From Saururus chinensis (lineage: Eukaryota > Streptophyta > Magnoliopsida > Piperales > Saururaceae), in NCBI GenBank assembly GCA_035235625.1, contig CP141140.1:62922581-62986580 (forward strand): a stretch of DNA of 64,000 nucleotides. The letters are read 5' to 3'. A program made the position numbers and the translations under genes. The notes under the pieces are model-generated. The model did no database searches, was not told the origin of the DNA, and saw nothing but the letters and a program-made list of their open reading frames with translations. Positions within the stretch are counted from its first letter, which is position 1. The number at the start of each line of letters is the position of its first letter. Positions 12,185 to 23,147 of the stretch are shown here, one piece after another.

Positions 12185-12572
12185 GACATTCATTTTATGT
12201 TCGTCTGTTACAACTCATGACAGGCTCTCCGGTGCACTCCCCGGGTGAACCCCATCAAAGATTTAAGTGAAACACCCACTACGGATACAGCTCTATTTAA
12301 ATTTTTAAAATAAATTAAGTTTAAAGTTTGTTTCAAAAAATCAAATGAAGAATGTGGGATAGTGAGAATACTTAACATGCAGAAAAAACAAGATTAGGAT
12401 ATTTGAAAGCTTAGTTGAAAAAAGAAAATCAACCAAAAAGTCAATCTGGGGCCTTTGCTTGAGACTTACAATCATGCCATGCATAGTGCATATAATTTAA
12501 CAGCTTTAAGCTGATCGCCAGCCAAAGGCTATTCCATAAGTGAGAAATGGTCGATCGCATCTTAGTGTAGGT
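12185..12572. other. 3' flank of the small protein gene
   Basis: Intergenic sequence with another short AATAAATTAAG/GAATGTGGGATAG-type MITE-like fragment near 12295-12365. Nothing else was recognised. Confidence 0.35.
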
Positions 12573-12833
12573 TCACATAGGAGGATTGCTGGTATCCGAT
12601 GCTCCAGACCCAGCTTTGTCTCTTCTTCCTCTTCTCCCCATCTTCGAAGCTAGTGACGTGATTGATCTGATGATGGCCCTGAATATGCCGGCTTTAATTT
12701 GGCCTCTTTTTGGACATGGGTTTCCCCCTGCTTTCTTAGGTGGAATGCATTTCTCACCCATTCCACCGGTAGTGAGGCTGCAGAGAAATATGGTGAAGAA
12801 AAGAAAGAAGAAGACTAAGCCGGAGGCAAGCAT
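12573..12833 (-). CDS. small basic protein, paralogue C
   Basis: An 86-residue protein. Its centre (about residues 31-66), with PPKKAGGNPCPKRGQIK followed by a hydrophobic/serine alternation and SLASK, aligns with the two paralogues at 35695-36024 and 58112-58420. The tail is rich in Arg, Lys, Gly and Ser. Unlike those paralogues it has a hydrophobic N-terminus (about residues 4-20) in place of a serine-rich one. That could be a signal anchor, or translation may start at the internal Met25. A TATA-like box lies only about 20-28 bp upstream of the first ATG, which favours the internal start. I do not know a function. The conservation across three copies supports a real gene. Confidence 0.55.
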   Translation of the reverse strand: MLASGLVFFFLFFTIFLCSLTTGGMGEKCIPPKKAGGNPCPKRGQIKAGIFRAIIRSITSLASKMGRRGRRDKAGSGASDTSNPPM

Positions 12834-12852
12834 TGGTGAAGAATCAAGTGGG

Positions 12853-12861
12853 TCTATATAA
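12853..12861 (-). promoter_or_regulatory. TATA-like box for paralogue C
   Basis: The minus strand reads TTATATAGA, 20-28 bp upstream of the first possible ATG. The short distance leaves almost no leader if that ATG is used. Confidence 0.4.
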
Positions 12862-13662
12862 GCTCAGTCCTCAAGAGGGGACTGGGGACCCTCATTAGTG
12901 TGCGAAAGCACTCTTTAACTTTTTCAATTGCTAGTAATTAGTATGCAAGAAAAAAAAAGGTTAACGGAAAAGAATATTGAAACAAAACGACACATAACTA
13001 CGAATGCCAGCCCCGGTTAAATGGTTGGGACTTGGGAACAGCCATCTTATCTTTTCTCCTTTTAATCTGTAATCATCTTATAATACAAAATTTTTAGACG
13101 ATAAAAGAGAGAGAATGAGCTGGGGCAAACTAGGAAAATCGCTGGTTTTTAAGATCATTAAGTCTTTTAATATCAAAAGCTCACAAAACCTTCACAGACT
13201 CGACCATTTATACCCTCACTAATACTTGATTACATATTCTATTGGATTAGCAAGACACTTAGTAAGTTTATAGTTTTAAAAGTACTAATAACCTTAAAAG
13301 CCAGTATTTTCCTAGTTTGCCCCTGCTCCCAGGCAATTGTACGATAAAATGTCACAACCAATAATGGTTTCAAATTGCCATCTGTAAATGACCTGCATCA
13401 ATTATATCTTGTTTTTCTTGAAACCATGGTATAAAAACTGTCCATAGATAGTGTATCACAACCACATCATCTAAGAACAAAATAGATAAAACATGCCCCC
13501 CATTTACTACGCTAAAAGTGTCAATGCACATTCAGTCGCTCAATTATTGTCTCTTAAGAACCCACAACTTAATCTAATCAGTCATCACATCCTCTTACAA
13601 CTGTAAATCACATCTATAAGATGATTGAAATTATCTCAATTTGTATCCAGAAAGCGCCATTC
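12862..13662. other. intergenic, no gene recognised
   Basis: Upstream flank of paralogue C and further AT-rich DNA. It shows no visible homology to the upstream regions of the other two paralogues, and no repeat or RNA gene was recognised. Confidence 0.35.
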
Positions 13663-13968
13663 TTAGCATACGCAATGCAGCAGAATTGCAGGTTTAAGTG
13701 ATACTAAAAAGGTAAGGTTCATAGAGATATGATTTGTGTTCTGACTGATTTTGTGGGGACAAAATTGTGAACAAAATTTTCCATGTTTTTCTTTGTTCTC
13801 CACTGAAGCTTTCTTCTCTGGCCCGCTGTATCTTGTCTCCACGTTTGAAAGAGAACTGCCCCCCAACTTCGAGGCAACGATTGCCTTTAAGATGGTGACA
13901 ACTGAAAAATTGTCTTCAAGAAGTTCATGGACCCGTTTTTGGAGAAGTTCCTTCCCATAAGGATGGAA
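13663..13968 (-). pseudogene. exon-like ORF, unrecognised
   Basis: On the minus strand a splice-acceptor-like TTTACAG precedes an open frame starting FHPYGKELLQKRVHELLEDN and continuing with a helix-like section (VVTILKAIVASKLGG) into a Lys-rich, later low-quality C-terminus. The first 60 residues look protein-like and the last 30 do not. It may be one exon with read-through into an intron. No upstream exons were identified before the transposon at 15198. No family was recognised. Confidence 0.28.
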
Positions 13969-14062
13969 CTGTAAATTATGAAAACAATGAAGCACTTAAC
14001 AAATTCTTCACGCAAGCGTTAGAAAAGACTCAAATTAGCCAGGTTATCTTCAGAGGAAGATT

Positions 14063-14314
14063 TTTTAAATGCGCCTACCTACAGTGAACCTAAAACGAAC
14101 CCCATATTGCAAGTGGGCGTGTGGCAATATAAACCGGTTGTAATCGGTTATCCTGTAGAGGTAGAGAGGTAGGTAGGTACGCCCGCATATAATGGGGAGC
14201 TCATTTTGGGCTTATTGCTGGTGGTGCATCTAAATAGATAATCAGCCGCAGTCGATTTTCACGGCCACACCCACATGCAATAGGGGCTCATTACTGGTAG
14301 GTTCATCTAAATAT
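14063..14314. repeat. MITE-like foldback element
   Basis: The left arm (about 14066-14127: CCTACCTACAGTGAACC ... GTGGGCGTGTGG) and right arm (about 14266-14312: CCACACCCACATGCAATAGG ... CTGGTAGGTTCAT) are imperfect inverted copies. The outer flanks GGAAGAT and ATCTTCC also mirror each other. The size of about 250 bp and lack of coding sequence fit a Mutator-like or unclassified MITE. Confidence 0.45.
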
Positions 14315-15197
14315 CTTCCCCGTTGTTGAAGGAAGTATGTGGAGATCATTGTATATATAATCTCTTATGCTTTGGAACATGGATTGTTAAAGCTGCCTTC
14401 AATACCCAAATAATTCATAAATTGCATGGCTATAATTTTTAGAGAGTCACAAGGGACAAAGATGTGTTGGGAAAAAAACATAAATAGTGGGTTAAAAAAC
14501 AAGTTAACAAGTCACTATCCCAAACCTAGACAAGTGATGATGTGAAGATAAAGATTTACAAATTCATGCCCGATTAAGTAAACACAATAAAATACATAAG
14601 TTCAACATGGTTCGGCCTAATTATCAACTCCACCATAAGCAAAGTTCCACTAAAATCAAGACTACAGTTATAATAAACTTACTCATAAATAACATGTTGT
14701 TTCCCCTATGATCACCATGATTGCCTTATGTAGCCTTTTGTTACATACCTTCTTACACAGATGGAGTAGAGAATGATGGAGTAGAGAATCAGAAGAGGAG
14801 GTCGAGTCAACTAAAGCTATTTCCTTAAGGCAGATTCCCCTCCCCACAAGTGCATTGGGATTGATGTGTGTCTATCTCCTAAGATAAAACAATGACTAAT
14901 GTAGAATGAAAGTTTTACAAAAGACCAGTCTAAATAGTCTGTGAAAGGATATGTACACTCTTCAAGGATACAGATGCACACATAGCAAAAGATGCATACA
15001 AAGCCCAAGAAGATACATGCACATACCATGAAAAGACGTATTGGGAGATACTCTCTAGATAAGATCACTTGACCTATCAATATTTATCTTAATCCAATTC
15101 TTAAAGGAACATGAATGACATTAGCTAATAACTCAACCTAGCCCGACCTAACCGGCTACGTGTGCGAATTGAACCAAGCTAAGCATGTGCGTATGGT
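14315..15197. other. intergenic with possible decayed LTR words
   Basis: No gene recognised. The part around 14467-14680 (TGTTGGGAAAA start, a CATGGTTCGGCC word, and a CCAC-rich segment) resembles the terminal region of some plant LTR elements, but I found no boundaries or target duplication. Confidence 0.3.
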
Positions 15198-15880
15198 CAC
15201 TACAACGAAATGTAATTTTAGCGACACTTAGATAAGCCTCACTAAAAATAACAATTAGCGACGCATAGCCAAGCGTCGCTAATACTAATCATATTAGCAA
15301 CACTTTATTATAAGCGTCGCTAATAGTGCCCAATTTGCGACGCTTTATACAACCGTCGCTAAAAGATATATATTTTTTAAAAAATATATATGACTATTAG
15401 CGACACTTTTCTTAAGCGTCGCTAATAGCTTTCGTAATAGCGACGATTATATATAAGTATCGCTAATAATGCTGTTATTAGCGACGTTTATAAAAGCGTC
15501 ACTAATAATTATGAATTAAAAATTATAAAAAATAAAAAATTTAAATTATTAGCGATACTTTTACATAAGCAACGCAAATACCATTTCTAATAGCAACGTT
15601 TGTTGACATGTTTTGCTAATAGTTTTATTAATTAATTTTATATAATAAATAAATATTAAAAAATTATAATAAACTTTCTAAATATAATATATTTTATTCA
15701 ATATTTACTATTTATATATATAATAAATAAATATTAAATTTTTAATAAAAACTAGTGTTAATAGTAGATTAAACATTCACTATTTATATATAATATATTT
15801 TATTTGTTAAATTTTATTATTAATTTTAAAATATAATTTACAATAAAAGAGAGAGTGAAGAGAGTGCATGGAGAGAGTGA
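15198..15880. repeat. left inverted arm of CACTA-like element 1
   Basis: TTAGCGACGC/GCGTCGCTAA motifs (15225-15600) are followed by an AT-rich section and GAGAGAGTGAAGAGAGTGCATG. The section from about 15655 to 15880 is nearly identical, inverted, to about 26570-26795, including rare words such as TAGTGTTAAT and GAGTGCATGGAG. Confidence 0.75.
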
Positions 15881-16057
15881 CAGTGAGGAGAGAGAGGGAT
15901 CGAAGAGAGAGAGAGAGGAGAGAGAGGGAGAGAAGAAGGAGAGAGATGAGAGAGAGGGAGGGAGGAGAGAGAGAGAGAGAGAGAGGGAGGGTGGAGAGAG
16001 AGAGGAAAGAGAGAGGGAGAGAGAGGAGAGGGAGAGAGGGGGGAAGGAAGAGAGAGG
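15848..16057. repeat. GA-rich polypurine tract
   Basis: About 210 bp almost purely of A and G (GAGAGA/GGGAGA) on the plus strand, split from its continuation at 19677 by the solo LTR. Apparent ORFs here are low-complexity artefacts. Confidence 0.85.
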
Positions 16058-19000
16058 TGTCACAACTTGGATTTTTAAAAGTATTTTTAAATAGCACGAA
16101 TGGTAAGTAGTGATAAATTTTTTTCCCTTCAATACAAAACAAATAATTCCATTAAATATCCAAGCCATGATAATTGGGGTTCACAAATACGGATATTAAA
16201 TCATATGATATTTACACGTCTCAGAATTTCAACAACAGCTCATCCATCTAAGTACAACTCCGTCACCCGTCTGAAAATAAATAACAAGTTGACTCTCACG
16301 CTAAAGATACACTAATGTACTAGAGTTGCATAAACGCAAAATCTTCTTATTGTGCTCGCCTTTCTTGGCTTCACTTGTCGTCGCCTGAAGAATCTACACC
16401 CAACCAAACGAAGCAACCACAACAACAACAATGAAATCTCTCCGCCTTCATGAGAAGAGCTTCTAAAGGACAAAAGGTTTTATTAATATTTTTTGGATCG
16501 GGTCAGCATCACCCGATGTTAGTTGCCTACGTACTCATCAGACAACATCTCCAATGTTTCCAACAAGATCGGATCCAAACGTAGTTCTGCCTAGAAACTA
16601 CTCTATCCTATGAAGCATAACATCACACATGCAATGCTTAGGTATTTTTAACCAACCTACATTTTAGTAAGTCCTTTAATCATTCAACTTGTCTAATTAA
16701 TACGTAATATCAAACAATGTTATTAATTATTTCACATTCCTTGTTCAATAATTAAAACTATCAAATTTGTAACTCAGAGATAACTCGCCACTCGAGAAAT
16801 ATCCAGACAAATGACTCCAACCTTGGAGTAGACTGCTTAACAGCAGCTTGATCCAAATCCCCAGGGATCTCAATAGCCTGCCACGAATCTAGAGAAGAGG
16901 ATCCCAACTGTGCTCATGGACACAGATTGGCAAGAAGTACAAGTCTTCCATGATGCTCATACAACTCTGTTTTTCGTAAGTACTAAATAGTCCTAGGAAG
17001 ACCTGCGGGAGACCCGTAGTAAAGACCCTCTGGTCAATACCCAAACCGTCGTGGCAATGAAGAAGCATATTTCAATCTCCACCATCCCAACTCTAGGAGA
17101 AAATGTCTTATAAGACATTACTAATGTATCCATAGAAGCCTCAGGTCCTTATGACCATTGACTCCCCCAAAGGTCCTTATGACCATTGACTCCCCCAAAC
17201 ATCTGAAACATAGACTAAATTATTTCCATCCAGTCAAGTATCCACTCAACCATTTGGGTTCTCTTCACCTTGTGAATTGGCCCACTAAATAGCTCATCCA
17301 CTGAGCTATGGCTAGAAGAACATCTCGTAACCATCATCGGTTCATTAACCAAGGTAAAATTCTATGTCAAGGCCCCGTTCACTCCATGAACTGGTCCCAA
17401 CCCTAAAGAGGGTATTTTAGTCATTATCTTGATTAGGTGTTTTCCCCACAATCTGACGGCAACCCATGTCTCTTGATTAAATTTCATTAATCTTAAGTTA
17501 CCGATATAAATCAAAGCATCAATAATAAAAGCATGTATCAGCATAATCAACATAAATAATATCCATTCACACCAATGCATAAATAATGAATAAAGGCATG
17601 TTGCACTCATTTGCAGGGCTAGAGCTCAGCTAGTTCAAGCCCGAGAGTGTAAACAACTCTAACGCATCCCGCGGGTTACATATAAAACACTCTAGTCATT
17701 CGATGTACTCAGTTGCAGACACTTATAATACACTACCTTAAACATTGAGGATTAAGGTTCTTCCCCTTGTTTCACGTGACACTATGACCTGACAAGGTCT
17801 TTGTGTCACTTACTAATCACACCCCTTCCTTTTGAAGTCATTCCACATCACTATAGCGTACCCTAACGCTTAGTGGTTAGGTTATTAGTTTCGGCAAAAA
17901 CAGAACATACTCTTAGGTCATTTGGTCATCTTACTACCCTTTTATTTATTTTAAGTCATAATCCTCTCCGGAGGTTCCACTCTCAAGTTGACCCGCGCTT
18001 CCATTCACATGAATGTGGGTGAGTCTACTTAAAGGGGTATTTTTGTCATTTAGTTTAAAGCCTTATTGACATCCAATGAGTCTAAAATTGAAATCAAGGG
18101 TACTACTTAACTTCATGGACTTTCCTGGCGTATTATGGGGTCGTAAAGCCCTTGAACCGACCTAGGTTTTGACTAACGGTTTACTATAAACCCTAAGGGT
18201 AAAAGGTCAATTAACCACTCATTGATATTTTTTATCACTAAGTGGTTTGGTCCATAATTAAGATACACATTAAAATCTAACGGAGAAATTTCTCAATTTT
18301 TATATCAACTCATAGGCCCCTGAACCGGAGCCTCTAAATCGGGTAAGTGATTTTCACAAGATGATTTAACTACCAGGGGTAGAAAGGTCATTTTACAGTC
18401 TTTGGGATTTTTCTCAAGTCTGAAATTTGGTTAGGACACTTGTATACCTCTCAAAGTCCATTGGTAATTTTTCTAAATTTTTTCAACAGAAGCAGACTAT
18501 TGAACCAAACCCGGTTCAATAATCATTTTTTTATACACAGACCCGGTCCGGGTCTTGGATTAACTGGTTCGGGTCAACTGACCCGAACCCGCCCCAGACA
18601 ACCCGCGATGTGGGTTGTCTTCCCCGCGTCCAGCCAGAGGCGAAAACGCCTCTGGTGGCGCTACCGCTTGCCGCAACGACCGGGTAGAAAGATGGGGTCC
18701 ACTGGATCGCCGCCAAGCAGCGATCTCAATGGGCCTCGCCCCAGCCGCCGTCCGCTGGCCGGCCGGGGCCAAGGTCGCCCTTTTTTTTTTGAATCCGGCG
18801 GTGGCGTCACAATGGAAGGCCGCTACGACTGACTGATGGGCCAGTCTTGACCGGATCGCCATCTTCCGGCTATTTCGGCAGCCTTGGTCCATCCTTCGGC
18901 TAGTGGCTGCACCGCGCCGCTGTAAGTCTCCTCTTGTTTTTTTTTGTGACGACCCAACAAATCCGCCGCCGTCAGGGTCACCGAATCCAAATCTGCTGCG

Positions 19001-19676
19001 ACCAGGACCAACATGCCCCTCCCGCAATAGGTCCAGCCACCAGCAGTCGGCCGGTGATGGCCGACAATCAGAAAACATCCGCAAAAATCACTATTCACAT
19101 CATTTACAAAAATGATTATATTTTAATAATAAAATATCTATATTATTAATTCAAAATCCTACCTCGAAGGCCGAGTTGTCGTTGATCCACCGTGGCCAAC
19201 GCCTCACCGGAAAATTCTATCATCTCCCCTTTCTCCGTCAAAAAGCCCCCTCCCCCAAAAAAAAGCCCTAATTCTTTCTTTTTTTATAGGCATGTGATTA
19301 GGGCTTGTAATCCCATGAGAAATTGAGCCAAAATCTCTTCAATTCGGCAACCCAAATTGGGCCCGAAAACACAATTTTGAAATACTAATTGATCAGGCAT
19401 ATATAGTTAGTTAAACGGACAATTCGTGTATCCAATTCGGGTAAACGGGCCCTGCACATTATGTTCAACTTCAAACAGTCGTATCTCCCTCATCCGAACT
19501 CCAATTCACTCGTTCTTAGTGACGTTTCGAAGATCTTTCTGTCTACTTTCCATCCATATAGATTTTAGCCACCAATTCTAAGCATTGAATTATTTATTCT
19601 AACGAGAAGGTCAAGGGGTCCACACCCTAATTTCCTGTGTCAACTTCGGGAATTTAGAAAATTCCCGGACGTTACA
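16058..19676 (-). mobile_element. solo LTR (gypsy-like), 3.6 kb
   Basis: The element is bounded by TG...CA ends (TGTCACAACTTGG at left, GACGTTACA at right) and flanked by AGAGG on both sides (16053-16057 and 19677-19681), a 5-bp target duplication, though within a GA-rich tract where chance matches are easy. Read on the minus strand it starts TGTAACGTCC, has a TATA box (CCTATAAAAA, 19281-19290) about 390 bp in, and carries the block at 16522-16605 (TTGCCTACGTA ... ATCGGATCC ... ACGTAGTTCTGCCT) shared with two other LTRs here. No internal coding region or second LTR is present. Confidence 0.72.
17139..17201. repeat. short direct duplication in the solo LTR
   Basis: The phrase AGGTCCTTATGACCATTGAC plus CCCCCAA occurs twice back to back. 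Confidence 0.7.
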
Positions 19677-22380
19677 AGAGGAGAGGGAGAGGGAGAGAGA
19701 GGGGAGGGAAGAGAGAGAGGTATTTTATTTTAATTTTATAATTTTATATTTTTAAAATAAAAAAATAAAACTAAAATAAATACTAATAGTGACGTATAGC
19801 CGTATACGTCGCTATTAACGGATGTCTTAGCTAATAAGGGACGTATTAGCGATGTATAAATTTATACGTTGCTAATATGATTTCTTTTAATTGTTTTTTA
19901 TTTTTTAAAATTAATTTTAAAGAATAAAAAATTTTAAAAATTTGAAATTAGAGAAGAGATAGTGTGTAGGGAGAGAGGAGAGGGAAGAGAGAGAGAGGAG
20001 AGAGAAGAGAGAGAGAGGGGAAGGAAGAGAGAGTGAGAGGGGAGAGAGGAGAGAGGGGAGGGAGGGAAGAGAGTGAGAGGAGAGAGAGGTGAGAGGGGAG
20101 GGGAGGGAAGAGAGAGAGAGGGGAGGGAAGAGAGAGAGGAATAAGTTGGAGAGAGGAAGAGGAGAGAGATAGAGAGAGGAGAGGGAGAGAGAGAGAGAGA
20201 GAGGGAGAGAGAGAGAGAGAGAGAGAGGAGACGGAGAGAGAGAGAGAGAGGAGAGGGAGAGAGAGAGAGGAGAGGGAGAGAGAGAGGGGGAGGGAAGAGA
20301 GAGGAGAGGGAGAGAGAGAGAAAGGGGAGGGAAGAGAGAGGGAGGTATTTTATTTTAATTTTTTTTAATTTTTTATTATTTTTAATATTTTTAAAATAAA
20401 AAAATAAAATTAAAATAAATATTAATAGCGACGTTTAGCCGTATACATGGCTATTAGTAGATATTATATGTTGCTAATAAGGGACCTATTAGCGACGTAT
20501 AAATTTATACGTGCTAATATGATTTCTTTTAATTATTTTTTACTTTTAAAATTAATTTAAAAGAATAAAAATCTTAGAAAATTGAAATTAGAGGAGAGAT
20601 AGTGTGTAGGGAGAGAGGAGAGAGAGGAGAGGGTAGAGAGAGAGAGGAGAGAGGAGAGAGTGAGGGGAGGGAAGAGAGAGTGAGAGGGGAGAGAGGAGAG
20701 AGAGAGGGGAGGGGAGGGGAGGGAAGAGAGAGAGAGGGGAGGGGAGGGAAGAGATAGAGGGGGAGGGGAGGGAAGAGAGGGAGAAAAGGGGAGGGGTGAG
20801 ATAGAGAGAGGGGAGGGAAGAGAGAGAGAGAGAGAGAGGTGGGAAGAGAGAGAGAGAGGAATAAGTTGGAGAGAGGAAGAGGAGAGGGAGAGAGAGAGGA
20901 GAGGAGAGGGAGAGAGAGAGGAGAGGAGAGGGAGAGAGAGAGGAGAGGGAGAGAGAGGGGGGAGGGAAGAGAGAGGAGAGGGAGAGGGATAGAGAGAGGG
21001 GAGGGAAGAGATAGAGAGGTATTTTATTTTAATTATTTTTAAATTTTTTAAATAAAAAAATGAAATTAAAATAAATACTAATAGCAATGTTTAGATGTAT
21101 ACGTCACTATTAGTAGATATATTAGCGACGTATAAAATTATACATCGCTAATAAGGGACCTATTAGTGACGTATAAATTTATGTGTTGCTAATATAATTT
21201 CTTTTAATTGTTTTTTTATTTTTTAAAATTAATTTTAAAGAATAAAAAATCTTTAAAAAGTAAAATTAGAGGAGAGATAGTGTGTAGGGAGAGAGGAGAG
21301 AGAAAGGAGAGGGAAGAAAGTGAGGGTAGAGAAGAGAGAGATAGGGGAAGAGAGAGAGAGAGAGGAATAAGTTGGAGAGAGGAAGAGGAGAGAGATAGAG
21401 AGAGGAGAGGGAGAGAGAGGAGAGGGAGGGAGAGAGAGAGAGGAGAGGGGGAGAGAGAAGAGGGAGGGAGGGAGAGGAGAGGGAGAGAGGTATTTTATTT
21501 TAATTTTTATATTTTTAAAATAAAAAAAATTAAAATAAATACTAATAGCGACGTATAGTCGTATATGTCGCTATTAGTAGATGTATTAGCGACATATAAA
21601 ATTATACGTCGCTAATAAGGGACCTATTAGCGACGTATAGATTTATACGTCGCTATTATGATTTCTTTTAAGTGTTTTTTTATTTTTTAAAATTAATTTT
21701 AAAGAATAAAAAATATTAAAAAATTAAAATTATAGGAGAGATAGTGTGTAGGGAGAGAGAGAGGATAGAGAAGAGAGCGAGAGGGGGAGGGAAGAGAGAG
21801 AGTGAGGGGGGGGAGGGGAGAGAGGAGAGAGCAAGGGGAGGGATGAGAGAGAGAGGAATAAGTCGGAGAGAGGAAGAGGAGAGAGATAGAGAGAGGAGAG
21901 GGAGAGAGAGAGGAGAGGGAGAGAGAGAGAGAGGAGAGGGAGGGAGAGAGAGAGGAGAGAGAGAGAGGTAATTTAATTTAATTTTTAAATTTTTTTATTA
22001 ATTTTTATATTTTTAAAATAAAAAAATAAAAATAAATACTAAAAATGACATATAAAATTATACGTCGCTAATAAGGGACGTATAATTGTATACGTCACTA
22101 ATAAGGGACGTATTAACGACGTATAATTGTATATGTCGCTAATATAATTTATTTTAATTATTTTTCTATTTTATAAAATTAATTTTAAAGAATAAAAAAA
22201 ATATTAGTGACGTATATTGTGTACGTCGCTATTACTGCATTGTATTAGCGACGTATACTTTTATATGTTGCAAATACGATAATATATTTGCAACGTATGG
22301 AGTAAACGTTGCTAATATCGTGTAATAGCAACGCTCATTTGAGCGTCGCTAATTGTACTTCATTAAAATATATATATAAA
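19677..22380. repeat. tandem array: GA tract + palindrome units
   Basis: Four direct repeat units, aligned on AGATAGTGTGTAGGGAGAG at about 19947, 20587, 21265 and 21729 (spacings 640, 678 and 464). Each runs from a GA-rich tract through GGTATTTTATTTTAATTTT to palindromic modules of the form TATTAGCGACGTATAAATTTATACGTCGCTAAT, then AT-rich DNA. Length differences come mainly from the GA tract. Confidence 0.75.
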
Positions 22381-22394
22381 CGAGTGGGCAAAAT

Positions 22395-23147
22395 TTTGGC
22401 CGCATTATATATCCCCCTCCGCTCCCCCCACGGCGACCTGTCGTCCCCCGTTTTCTCCTCCGCCGCCCCGCCTCCACTCCGCCGACCTGCTGCCTCTCCG
22501 TCGTCTTCCCGCTGCCTCCCCGCCAGTTTCCTCCACCTCCTCCCCTCAGCCTCCAGTGCCTCCACCCCCCTCATCACTCCCCTTGTTCCGCCAAAGAGAG
22601 GATGGCCGGAGCAAGGGAGAGCACGGCCGGAGCATGTCACCGCCAGTGCAGCCCTCACGCTCCCGCCTGTCTCCGCCACCCTGCTCCCCCCCCCAGCACC
22701 CCCCTCCCCTTCTCTTCCTCTGATTTTCAGAGGAGGGTGGTGGGGAGGAGGGGCAGAGCCGGGGAGTGGGTGGGTGCCGGAGGACAGCGGCAGCGACACA
22801 GTCCCTCCCTCCTTGCTCCGGACCCCCCTCCCCCCCCCCTCTTCTCTCCCATTGATTTTCATAGGGGGGGTGGGGGGGGGGAGGAGCCACCGTCCTCCGG
22901 CACCCACCCACCCTGCTCCCCCCGCCCCCTCCTCCTTCTCTTCCTTTGATTTTCAGAGGAGGGGTAGGGAGGGGGGGAGAGGGGCAGGGCTGGGGAGTGG
23001 GGGGGTGTCGGAGGGCAGCGGTGGCACGATCCCTCCCCCCCCTTCTCTCCCTTTGATTTTCATAGGAGGGTGGGGGGGGGGCAGAGGACGGCGACGCTAT
23101 CCTCACAATCCCTCCCCCTTGCTCCGGACCCCCCTTGTTAAAAATAT
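22395..23147. repeat. GC-rich C-tract/G-tract module
   Basis: An abrupt switch from AT-rich palindromes to about 750 bp of strongly GC-rich DNA with runs of 7-10 C or G. Four copies of a hairpin of the form CCTCTGATTTTCAGAGG flanked by C-runs at left and G-runs at right occur here (about 22717, 22848, 22943 and 23049). The long open frames in this stretch are Pro/Gly/Ser/Arg low-complexity translations and not genes. Confidence 0.7.

Noticed and set aside
15800-16168. Long open frames on both strands across the GA/CT tract
   Set aside because: Pure low-complexity Ser/Leu or Arg/Glu translation of a polypurine repeat, and the frame continues into unrelated LTR sequence.
18560-19084. 174-residue open frame in the solo LTR
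   Set aside because: GC-rich LTR section upstream of the TATA-proximal region; no domain, and competing frames on the other strand.
20557-21971. Ser/Leu/Pro-rich and Arg/Glu-rich open frames in the GA arrays
   Set aside because: They follow the tandem repeat in all frames and have no domain or start context.
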